From positions 1-5,237 of the forward strand of contig DPZW01000153.1 of assembly GCA_003536545.1 (NCBI GenBank): a DNA stretch of 5,237 nt, in the 5' to 3' direction. Below the pieces are notes generated by a model that was not told the DNA's origin, did not search any database, and saw nothing but the letters and a program-made list of their open reading frames with translations. The DNA is from Rhodospirillaceae bacterium. Its GTDB lineage: Bacteria > Pseudomonadota > Alphaproteobacteria > UBA11073. Below are positions 1-5,237 of this stretch, one piece after another (position 1 is the first letter of the stretch; each line of letters starts with the position of its first letter). The translations under genes and the position numbers were made by a program.

Positions 1-93
1 GAGCCACGTTTAGGGGAGGTGCTTGGTCGAGCTTTCTTCTTGGGTACTGACCGACCGGACTTGCGAGCGTCAGCCGTTGCGGTCTTGTTTTAT
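1..93. other. Unidentified sequence beyond the adapter, probably read-tail artefact
   Basis: This stretch lies on the far side of the adapter from the genomic insert. Read on the minus strand it begins ATAAAACAAG directly after the adapter end, an A-rich start consistent with the poly-A-like calls that follow when a read passes the end of its template. The remainder resembles no gene, RNA or repeat I recognise. In the frame of the MBL-fold gene it is open, but the peptide has no family character and is Arg/Pro-rich. I treat it as artefact; a chimeric join to another fragment is the alternative. Confidence 0.7.
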
Positions 94-151
94 AATCATT
101 CAGCGACCCCCGGGATTTGCCCTCTTTCCCTTCACGTCGCTCTTCCGATCT
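94..151 (+). other. Illumina TruSeq universal (P5) adapter sequence, not genomic
   Basis: The 58 bases align end to end and without gaps with the TruSeq universal adapter/P5 primer, from AATGATACGG to GCTCTTCCGATCT. By my hand comparison 48 of 58 match. Mismatches fall at 97, 100, 102, 109, 113, 117, 119, 121, 132 and 137. The 14 bases nearest the insert (138-151) match exactly, the nearest 30 have two errors, and the farther 28 have eight. Substitutions only, increasing with distance from the insert, are what a low-quality read tail gives when a read on the minus strand runs off a short insert. The junction falls directly after codon 189 of the MBL-fold gene. The adapter identity is recalled from general knowledge, not from a database search. 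Confidence 0.96.
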
Positions 152-718
152 CCCCAATGCTTTCATGCCGGCATCTGAAATCATTTTAAAATCCGTGCAC
201 CAGGCAATATCGCCAATCCGGTAACCCATCGATGGCGTATCCCCATGCACCATCTCAATGACCTGAATTTCAGTATCCGCGATGATATTTGGGCCCCCTG
301 CCACGATATTTGCTTTTAAAATGGGTTTATATAATTCGAAATTGCCACTGCCGATAAATTGATATTCAAAACGCTTTTGCAGCTCTGCCATATGCTCCGC
401 ATGACCGTAAATATTTACCAGCGTTTGATTGTTCCAATAATACGGCCGTAAATCATCAATGCCATGACAATGATCTGCATGGGTATGCGTATATAAAACA
501 GCATCCAACGGAGTTCCTGACAGGTTTTCGCGCAGTAGTTGCGTGCGCAAATCCGGCGAAGTATCAATCAGAAAATTTTTGCCGTTATGCGCAATCCAGG
601 CCGATGTGCGGGTGCGGAAATTCTTTGGATTATTCATATCACATTCGCCGTGGCGGCCCATGACATTCGGAACGCCCAGTGATCCGCCGCAGCCCAGAAC
701 GGTGAGTTTTGTGATCAT
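152..718 (-). CDS. PhnP-like MBL-fold metal-dependent hydrolase, 3' end lost at adapter junction
   Basis: Genuine coding sequence covers 189 codons from the ATG at 718. The protein starts MITKLTVLGCGGSLGVP, the opening strand of the MBL fold shared with PhnP-type phosphodiesterases. The metal-binding motif HTHADH is at residues 78-83, followed by CHGIDDLRP. Asp52 (FLIDTSPDLR) precedes it. Late ligands are probably His158 (EMVHGDTPSMGYRIG) and Asp176 (WCTDFKMISD). Related proteins run to roughly 250-270 residues and end with another conserved His segment, which is missing here. The sequence stops being genomic at 152, exactly where the Illumina adapter begins, so the gene is truncated by an artefact and need not be broken in the organism. 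The frame stays open from 151 to 1, so automatic annotation would add about 50 false residues. The start overlaps the tatD stop by four bases. In Alphaproteobacteria such a gene commonly follows metG-tatD; its physiological substrate is not established from sequence, and PhnP activity (cyclic ribosyl phosphate) is only an analogy. Confidence 0.9.
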
Positions 719-1503
719 CGCACAGCCTTATCAAAAATCCGGAAAAAATTATCCGTGGTGGCGCGCGCAATTTCAGGCGGTGTCACGCCCTTCAACTCTG
801 CAATTTTCTCAGCCACATGCAGCACATAAGCCGGTTCATTGCGCTTGCCACGATACGGCGGCGGCGCAAGATACGGCGCATCTGTTTCCACCAGAATTCT
901 ATCTAATGGGATTTCTTTTGCCGTTTGCTGTATTTCCAGTGATTTGGGAAAAGTCACAATGCCAGAAAAAGAAAAAGAATAACCCAATTCCAGCGCGCGC
1001 ATGGCCATGGCATGCGACGATGAAAAGCAATGCAGTAGTGCCTTTAACGGCGCACCGGCGCGGGTTTCCTCGATGACATCAATCGTATCATCCTCGGCAT
1101 CGCGTGAGTGAATGATCAGAGGCAATCCAGTTTCAAGGCAAGCCTCAATATGCTGGCGGAAAACCTGTTTCTGTTTTTCCTTGGGCGAGAAATCATAAAA
1201 ATAATCCAGGCCCGCTTCGCCAATCCCAATCACTTTTGGATGGTTTGATTTTTCAATAATTTCTGCGGTTGTAGTTTGTTCGCTATCCTCATTGCTGTGA
1301 TGCGGATGAACACCCACACTGCAAAATACATTGGGAAATTTCTCTGCCACTGCCCGCACCTGATCAAATTTGGAAATATGCGTGCAGATAGTCTGCATAT
1401 AACCCACGCCCCTTTCGGTTGCGCGCTGAACAATTTTATCCGCCCCTTCTGTGGCAAAATCGGGAAAGTCCAGGTGGCAGTGGCTATCAACTAAAATCGT
1501 CAT
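715..1503 (-). CDS. tatD: TatD-family metal-dependent hydrolase
   Basis: A 262-residue TIM-barrel amidohydrolase of the TatD/YcfH family. Members studied elsewhere are metal-dependent 3'-5' DNA exonucleases and some act on D-aminoacyl-tRNA; the exact substrate of this one cannot be read from sequence. All expected metal ligands are visible: HCHLD with His8 and His10, the Glu of GEAGLD (Glu96), His132 in LIIHSRDA, His158 in LLHCFS, and Asp208 in ETDAPYLAP. YRGKRNEP (217-224) is the usual late family motif. The length is typical and there is no signal peptide, so it is cytoplasmic. The ATG overlaps the metG stop by four bases and only a weak purine run (GAAGAG) precedes it, which fits coupled translation. 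Its own TGA overlaps the next start by four bases. The metG-tatD pairing is common in bacteria. YcfH-type versus TatD-type naming is not settled by sequence alone; context favours the YcfH-like group. Confidence 0.95.
   Translation of the reverse strand: MTILVDSHCHLDFPDFATEGADKIVQRATERGVGYMQTICTHISKFDQVRAVAEKFPNVFCSVGVHPHHSNEDSEQTTTAEIIEKSNHPKVIGIGEAGLDYFYDFSPKEKQKQVFRQHIEACLETGLPLIIHSRDAEDDTIDVIEETRAGAPLKALLHCFSSSHAMAMRALELGYSFSFSGIVTFPKSLEIQQTAKEIPLDRILVETDAPYLAPPPYRGKRNEPAYVLHVAEKIAELKGVTPPEIARATTDNFFRIFDKAVR
726..729 (-). promoter_or_regulatory. Ribosome binding site of the MBL-fold gene
   Basis: The minus strand reads AAGG, then seven bases, then the ATG at 718. It lies inside the last codons of tatD. 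It is modest in strength but well spaced, and together with the ATGA overlap it supports 718 as the start. Confidence 0.5.
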
Positions 1504-3041
1504 GCCGCTTTCTCTTCAAAACGCGGGAAAATTGGAGCAGGGGGCGGCAATGGCGTACCGGGTTTGCACTCCCCTGCTCTACCATATGCGGCGAAATTCC
1601 GCTGATTTTCAGGCACTGCAATTGCATCCAGCATTTTATGTGCAGAGTCTGGAATGAATGGCAGCAACAATAATCCCAGCGCGCGTATCGCTTCGCATAA
1701 GATGAATAACACGGTGTTCATGCGGTCGATTTCATTGTTCTTCTTCAGAGTCCATGGGGCTTCTGAATCAATATAGCTGTTAGCAGAATTGGATAAACCC
1801 ACAATTGTTTCAATTGCTTTATGGAATTCCTGCTTGTCCAGATGATCCCTAACTGTACGAATTGCCATATCTATTTGCGTCATTAATAGCTGATCATTGG
1901 CTTGTAACTGTGCAGGGTGCGGCACAGTTGCGCCAGCATTTTTTTGAATAAACGACAGTGTCCGCTGCAATAAATTACCCAAATTATTCGACAACTCAGA
2001 ATTCACGCGCGCAATCATCTGTGCGTGTGAAAAATCACCGTCATTGCCAAACGGCACTTCGCGCAGCATAAAGTAACGCGTTTGATCAAGGCCATAAGTA
2101 TCCACTAGATACTGTGGCGCAATCACATTGCCCAGCGATTTTGACATTTTCTGCCCTTCGATCGTCCACCAGCCATGCGCGAATACGCGCGCGGGCGGCG
2201 GCAAATCGGCAGCCATCAAAAACGCTGGCCAATAAACAGCATGGAAACGCAAAATATCCTTGCCCACCATGTGAATGGCTGTCGGCCACAGGTCTTTCAT
2301 CTCGCCGTCCATATTCGGATAACCCAGCGCAGTGATGTAATTTGTGAGCGCATCCAGCCAGACATACATGATATGTTTATCTGCGCCCGGAACCGGTACA
2401 CCCCAATTGAATGTCGTGCGCGACACGGACAAATCCCGCAGGCCGGATTTGACGAAACTGATAACTTCATTGCGGCGGCTGGATGGCATGATGCAATCTG
2501 GGTTTTCATCGTAGTATTTCAGCAGGCGATCCTGCCATTTGGAGAGGCGAAAGAAGTAAGACTCCTCTTCCACCCATTCGCATTCCGCGCCGGATGGTGC
2601 AATTTTTTTGCCATCCACATCCTGCAGTTCATCTTCGCCGTAAAACGCTTCATCGCGCACTGCATACCAGCCAGCGTATTTATCCAGGTAAATTTCATCC
2701 CGCTTGACCAGCTCATTCCACAGGTTTTCAACCGCTTTGTAATGCCGGGGCTCGGTGGTGCGAATAAAATCATCGTTTGAAAAATTCATTACGCTACACA
2801 ACTCACGGAAATTCTGTGAAACTTTATCCGTAAACGCCTGCGGCGACATGCCTGCCGCAGCGGCCGCTTTATCGACCTTTTGGCCGTGTTCATCCGTGCC
2901 GGTGAGAAATTTGACGTTAAATCCATCCAGACGCTTAAAACGTGCCAACACGTCACAGGCCAGCGTGGTATAGGCATGTCCAATATGCGGCACGTCATTT
3001 ACGTAATAAATCGGCGTGGTGATATAAAAATTCTTGCTCAT
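1500..3041 (-). CDS. metG: Methionine--tRNA ligase
   Basis: Charges initiator and elongator tRNA-Met with methionine using ATP. The 513-residue protein is a complete class I synthetase. Its N-terminus MSKNFYITTPIYYVNDVPHI leads into the HIGH signature at 19-22, followed by FLTGTDEHGQK (45-55), which helps form the active site. The connective domain (about 115-210) has WYAVRDEAFYGEDEL but no CxxC pairs, so it is a form without zinc knuckles. The VWLDALTNY segment (227-235) and KMSKS at 298-302 (GQKMSKSLGN) complete the catalytic core. An alpha-helical anticodon-binding domain spans about 340-475, with the family segment DSEAPWTLKK at 425-434. There is no C-terminal EMAP/Trbp111-like tRNA-binding domain, as is usual for the short alphaproteobacterial type. 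The protein ends with FPRFEEKAA, after the IFPR segment typical of the family end. The stop overlaps the tatD start by four bases (ATGA). Confidence 0.98.
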   Translation of the reverse strand: MSKNFYITTPIYYVNDVPHIGHAYTTLACDVLARFKRLDGFNVKFLTGTDEHGQKVDKAAAAAGMSPQAFTDKVSQNFRELCSVMNFSNDDFIRTTEPRHYKAVENLWNELVKRDEIYLDKYAGWYAVRDEAFYGEDELQDVDGKKIAPSGAECEWVEEESYFFRLSKWQDRLLKYYDENPDCIMPSSRRNEVISFVKSGLRDLSVSRTTFNWGVPVPGADKHIMYVWLDALTNYITALGYPNMDGEMKDLWPTAIHMVGKDILRFHAVYWPAFLMAADLPPPARVFAHGWWTIEGQKMSKSLGNVIAPQYLVDTYGLDQTRYFMLREVPFGNDGDFSHAQMIARVNSELSNNLGNLLQRTLSFIQKNAGATVPHPAQLQANDQLLMTQIDMAIRTVRDHLDKQEFHKAIETIVGLSNSANSYIDSEAPWTLKKNNEIDRMNTVLFILCEAIRALGLLLLPFIPDSAHKMLDAIAVPENQRNFAAYGRAGECKPGTPLPPPAPIFPRFEEKAA

Positions 3042-3044
3042 GCC

Positions 3045-4034
3045 TTAAGCCTCAAAAATGGTGGGGAGGCGGGTCAGCAACACATGCCAACACGCATTGC
3101 CATCTAAGTTTAAACCATCGGTTTCCGCAAGCATTGTTTGGGCATCGGCGTGAAATTGGAGCAGTTCCGGCAGGCGCACAGGGCGCAGGCCAAACGTCTC
3201 TCCCAGGGCCAACTGGTGCAGCAGCCAGAGTAGGACGCGTGCCACTGTCTGGAATTGTGGTTGATAGGCGAAACCTTTTGCCAGATCATTGGCGAGTTCC
3301 GGCGTTGGTGATTGCATATAGCCCAGCAAATGATTCAAATAGGTCAGTGCATCCTGATCCAGCAGTTGCAAAACCTGCCCTGGTGCATTTCCTGCCATTT
3401 TCCACAAATACTGCTGACTTGCCTGGGTGAGTTCCGAAATGCGCGGATCAAATTGGGCAATGCGGTCTATCGCTGCTGCACCATCAGTGACAAGGCGCAA
3501 CAAACGCGCGCGGGAGCGAATGGTTGGCAACAATGCACCGGTATTCTCCGCGAGCAGAATTAAAACTGAATTCGGTGAAGGTTCTTCCAGAACTTTGAGT
3601 AGCGCGTTTTGCGCGGCACGGTTCATACTTTCCGCACCATCTACAATCACAATGCGCCAACTGCCCTGTGATGCCGTCATTGATAAAAATGGCGGCACGG
3701 CACGGATCTGTTCGACATTGATATCCTTGCCCGCTTCCGGCGGTGCAATCACCATCAAATCCGGATGCGATCCTGCTGCAATTTGCGCAGAGGTCGGAGC
3801 CTCTGGCAGCACCGCCAAATTTTCGGGCGGCATCGGCATATGGCTATAAGAAAATCCGCGATACAATAAAAACCGCGCGAGGCGAAAGGCGAGGGTGGCC
3901 TTCCCTACTCCGGCTGGTCCTGTGAAAATCCAGGCATGCGGCATACGCCCCGATAATGCGAGTTGTAGTAAATTTTTTTCAGCTGTTTCATGCCCCCATA
4001 ATTCATAGGTGGCCGCGGGTTCGGGAAGGGTCAT
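3045..4034 (-). CDS. holB: DNA polymerase III subunit delta-prime (clamp loader)
   Basis: Stationary subunit of the clamp-loader complex that places the sliding clamp on primed DNA. The 329-residue protein begins with the usual AAA+ lead-in (ELWGHETAEKNLLQLALSGRMPHAWIF), then a Walker A motif GPAGVGKAT at 39-47, a Walker B region IVIVDGAESM at 128-137, and the family signature NALLKVLEEPSP at 143-154. The sensor 1/arginine-finger segment is TIRSRARLL at 171-179: the usual SRC motif reads SRA here, with the arginines kept. The stretch between Walker A and Walker B, where E. coli delta-prime has a four-cysteine zinc module, contains no cysteine; loss of that module is familiar in alphaproteobacterial homologues. 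A helical C-terminal collar domain follows from about residue 200. The start overlaps the tmk stop by four bases; upstream only weak Shine-Dalgarno-like bases (GGTGA, AAGG) are seen, as fits coupled translation. The stop lies three bases before metG. It could be confused with dnaX, but the length and the tmk-metG context favour holB. Confidence 0.94.
   Translation of the reverse strand: MTLPEPAATYELWGHETAEKNLLQLALSGRMPHAWIFTGPAGVGKATLAFRLARFLLYRGFSYSHMPMPPENLAVLPEAPTSAQIAAGSHPDLMVIAPPEAGKDINVEQIRAVPPFLSMTASQGSWRIVIVDGAESMNRAAQNALLKVLEEPSPNSVLILLAENTGALLPTIRSRARLLRLVTDGAAAIDRIAQFDPRISELTQASQQYLWKMAGNAPGQVLQLLDQDALTYLNHLLGYMQSPTPELANDLAKGFAYQPQFQTVARVLLWLLHQLALGETFGLRPVRLPELLQFHADAQTMLAETDGLNLDGNACWHVLLTRLPTIFEA
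3050..3053 (-). promoter_or_regulatory. Ribosome binding site of metG
   Basis: The minus strand reads GAGG, then eight bases, then the metG ATG at 3041. The site lies at the very end of holB, overlapping its last codons, so ribosomes finishing holB are well placed to start metG. It supports the chosen metG start. Confidence 0.6.
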
Positions 4035-4681
4035 GTCACCGCGAACCTTGAGGTTACAACTTGCCAGATGGCATCATGCACGGCTTCCATGCTTCCGCTC
4101 GCGTCAATCACAGTGCAGCGATTGGGCTCGCGCCGTGCGATATCCAGGAATGCATCACGCACCGATTGGTGAAACTGTTCATCCAAATTATCAAAACGCG
4201 TGGTTTTCCCGCGCGCCTTCGCACGCTTCAGGCCCACATCAATCGGCATGTCCAGAATAATGGTCAGGTCGGGACGAAACTGATGCAACACCACATTTTG
4301 AATCTGCTCCACCGCTGCGCGGCCGGTGCCATGCGCATAGCCCTGATAAGCCATGGTAGAATCCACAAAGCGATCACACAAAACCCACTGGCTGTTTTCC
4401 AATGCGGGCCAGATAATTTTCCGGCAATGTTCGCGCCGCGCAGCAGACATTAATAATAATTCCGTCACGCCATCCCAGCGGTCTTTGCCGCCACTCATCA
4501 ATAATTCTCGGATGTTTTCTGACTCAGGTGTGCCGCCAGGCTCACGCGTGGTGATATGCGGCACGTTATTCTTCTTTAATTTATCAGCGAGCATTTGAAT
4601 TTGCGTAGATTTACCGGATCCTTCACCGCCCTCAAAGGTGATGAAATAGGACTGGGTTTTATCGTTCGCGATTTTGGCCAT
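4031..4681 (-). CDS. tmk: Thymidylate kinase (dTMP kinase)
   Basis: Phosphorylates dTMP to dTDP with ATP in the cytoplasm, the step shared by the de novo and salvage routes to dTTP. The 216-residue length is normal for bacterial Tmk. Visible motifs in order are the P-loop FEGGEGSGKST at residues 16-26, the dTMP-binding REPGGTP at 46-52, the SAAR segment at 79-82, the DRFVDST motif at 103-109 followed by AYQGY, and the LID region around 151-164 (LKRAKARGKTTRFD). The glycine-rich P-loop lacks the extra Arg seen in type I enzymes such as yeast, while the LID carries several basic residues, which suggests the bacterial (type II) arrangement with catalytic Arg in the LID. The ATG start is supported by a strong ribosome binding site five bases upstream. 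Its stop overlaps the holB start by four bases (ATGA), so translation of the two is probably coupled. Tmk and HolB both serve DNA replication. Confidence 0.97.
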   Translation of the reverse strand: MAKIANDKTQSYFITFEGGEGSGKSTQIQMLADKLKKNNVPHITTREPGGTPESENIRELLMSGGKDRWDGVTELLLMSAARREHCRKIIWPALENSQWVLCDRFVDSTMAYQGYAHGTGRAAVEQIQNVVLHQFRPDLTIILDMPIDVGLKRAKARGKTTRFDNLDEQFHQSVRDAFLDIARREPNRCTVIDASGSMEAVHDAIWQVVTSRFAVT

Positions 4682-4686
4682 TGCTG

Positions 4687-4692
4687 CCTCCC
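4687..4692 (-). promoter_or_regulatory. Ribosome binding site of tmk
   Basis: The minus strand reads AAAGGGAGG CAGCA ATG, so a near-perfect Shine-Dalgarno core (GGGAGG) lies five bases before the tmk start at 4681. It is the strongest ribosome binding site in the window and fixes the tmk start. It sits in the 21-base spacer after the carboxypeptidase stop codon, which is too short for an obvious promoter or terminator. Confidence 0.8.
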
Positions 4693-4702
4693 TTTGGGAA
4701 AA

Positions 4703-5237
4703 TTACTCCCCATGCCCGTTCAATAAATATTTAATTGTGAAACCCAAACGTTGCATAGGGTTCAGGCCCTCAACATCTGCGGCGGCGACCAGTGGCACCG
4801 TTTTAATCGGCGCGCCAGGCGCGGTGATTTCCAATTCGCCTAATTCATCCCCTGCCTTAATTGGCGCGGCGATAGGCGCGTTAAATTTGGCTTTCACAAC
4901 CAGTTTTGCAACCGCTGAACGCTGCATCAGGAAACCAACATCTTCTTTTACCGTCAAAGCAATCTTTGGTGCTTTGCCCTGCCAAACATCGGCTTCGGTC
5001 ACGACATCACCCGCTTTGAAAAATGTTGCGCCGGTGAATTCCGTGAAGGCCCAACGCATCACGCGTTCGGCTTCCTTTGCGCGCTCATCCATCGATGTCA
5101 TGCCGGATAAAACCATAATGACGCGGCGGCCATTTTGTTCAGCCGAGCCGATGAGACCATAACCTGCTTCTTCGGTATGCCCGGTTTTCACGCCGTCGCC
5201 GCCCAGGCCGGGAACGTATAATAGCGGATTGCGGTTG
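4703..5237 (-). CDS. D-alanyl-D-alanine carboxypeptidase (peptidase S11, PBP5-like), C-terminal part
   Basis: Partial gene, with 177 residues visible; the N-terminus lies beyond the right edge. These enzymes remove the terminal D-alanine from peptidoglycan pentapeptides in the periplasm. The visible part opens with NRNPLLY and reaches the third active-site motif, KTG, at visible residues 17-19 in the context GVKTGHTEEAGYG, which is characteristic of S11 carboxypeptidases. The SxxK and SxN motifs and the signal peptide must lie upstream and cannot be seen. From about visible residue 71 to 140 follows the small beta-rich PBP5 C-terminal domain, then a short tail containing MQRLGFTIKYLL that could form the amphipathic membrane-associating helix of this family. 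The GTG at 5191 encodes the Val before KTG and is not a start; the frame is open to the window edge. The gene ends with TAA 21 bases before tmk. Which dac paralogue (dacA, dacC or dacF style) cannot be decided. The family call is secure. Confidence 0.94.
   Translation of the reverse strand, partial: NRNPLLYVPGLGGDGVKTGHTEEAGYGLIGSAEQNGRRVIMVLSGMTSMDERAKEAERVMRWAFTEFTGATFFKAGDVVTEADVWQGKAPKIALTVKEDVGFLMQRSAVAKLVVKAKFNAPIAAPIKAGDELGELEITAPGAPIKTVPLVAAADVEGLNPMQRLGFTIKYLLNGHGE

Noticed and set aside
1..151. Possible novel regulatory region, small RNA or mobile-element edge, because the composition changes abruptly at about 151.
   Set aside because: The abrupt change is explained by the Illumina adapter at 94-151; the bases beyond it are best seen as read tail, not biology.
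152..718. MBL-fold gene as a true pseudogene or gene fusion.
   Set aside because: The break coincides exactly with the start of the adapter sequence, so the truncation is technical and says nothing about the state of the gene in the cell.
543..1076. A 177-codon open frame on the plus strand, spanning the tatD/MBL junction.
   Set aside because: It is antisense to two well-supported genes, and its composition (KKKKNN run, scattered His/Pro) looks like reverse translation of real genes, with no family resemblance.
2175..2780. A 201-codon open frame on the plus strand, opposite metG.
   Set aside because: It lies wholly antisense to a textbook metG with all catalytic motifs, its peptide shows no recognisable domain, and long antisense frames are common shadows of coding sequence.
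4674..5162. A 162-codon open frame on the plus strand, opposite the carboxypeptidase.
   Set aside because: It mirrors the conserved PBP5 C-terminal region on the other strand; the minus frame carries the KTG motif and domain structure, the plus frame carries nothing.
5189..5191. GTG at 5191 as a start codon for a short 162-residue protein.
   Set aside because: The codon is the Val before the KTG motif of an S11 carboxypeptidase, and the frame continues open upstream with family-typical residues (NRNPLLY) to the window edge.

Overview
This window is an ordinary stretch of bacterial chromosome, most likely from an alphaproteobacterium. It carries six genes, all on the minus strand and almost touching. 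Reading in the direction of transcription (high to low coordinates), they are: the C-terminal part of a D-alanyl-D-alanine carboxypeptidase, thymidylate kinase (tmk), DNA polymerase III delta-prime subunit (holB), methionyl-tRNA synthetase (metG), a TatD-family hydrolase (tatD) and a PhnP-like metallo-beta-lactamase-fold hydrolase. From general knowledge, this gene order recurs in Alphaproteobacteria, and the metG without zinc-knuckle cysteines and the holB without zinc cysteines agree with that. I cannot place the organism more finely; nothing here identifies a genus.

Layout: 4703-5237 holds the carboxypeptidase tail, cut by the window edge. A 21-base spacer carrying a strong ribosome binding site leads into tmk (4031-4681). 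tmk/holB, metG/tatD and tatD/MBL each overlap by four bases in an ATGA arrangement, and holB/metG are three bases apart. I see no terminator or promoter between any of the genes, so they look like one operon with coupled translation. The products are housekeeping proteins: peptidoglycan trimming, dTTP supply, the replication clamp loader, charging of methionine tRNA, and two metal-dependent hydrolases.

The one striking feature lies at the left edge. Positions 94-151 align without gaps to the 58-base Illumina TruSeq universal (P5) adapter, with 48 identities. Mismatches are concentrated in the part farthest from the genomic insert, as expected when a read runs through a short insert into the adapter and loses quality. 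Positions 1-93 continue beyond the adapter and match nothing I recognise. I therefore regard 1-151 as a sequencing/assembly artefact, not biology. It cuts the MBL-fold gene after codon 189, and because the frame happens to stay open to base 1 it would add about 50 false residues to that protein. I found no new biological system, mobile element, CRISPR array, RNA gene or meaningful repeat.
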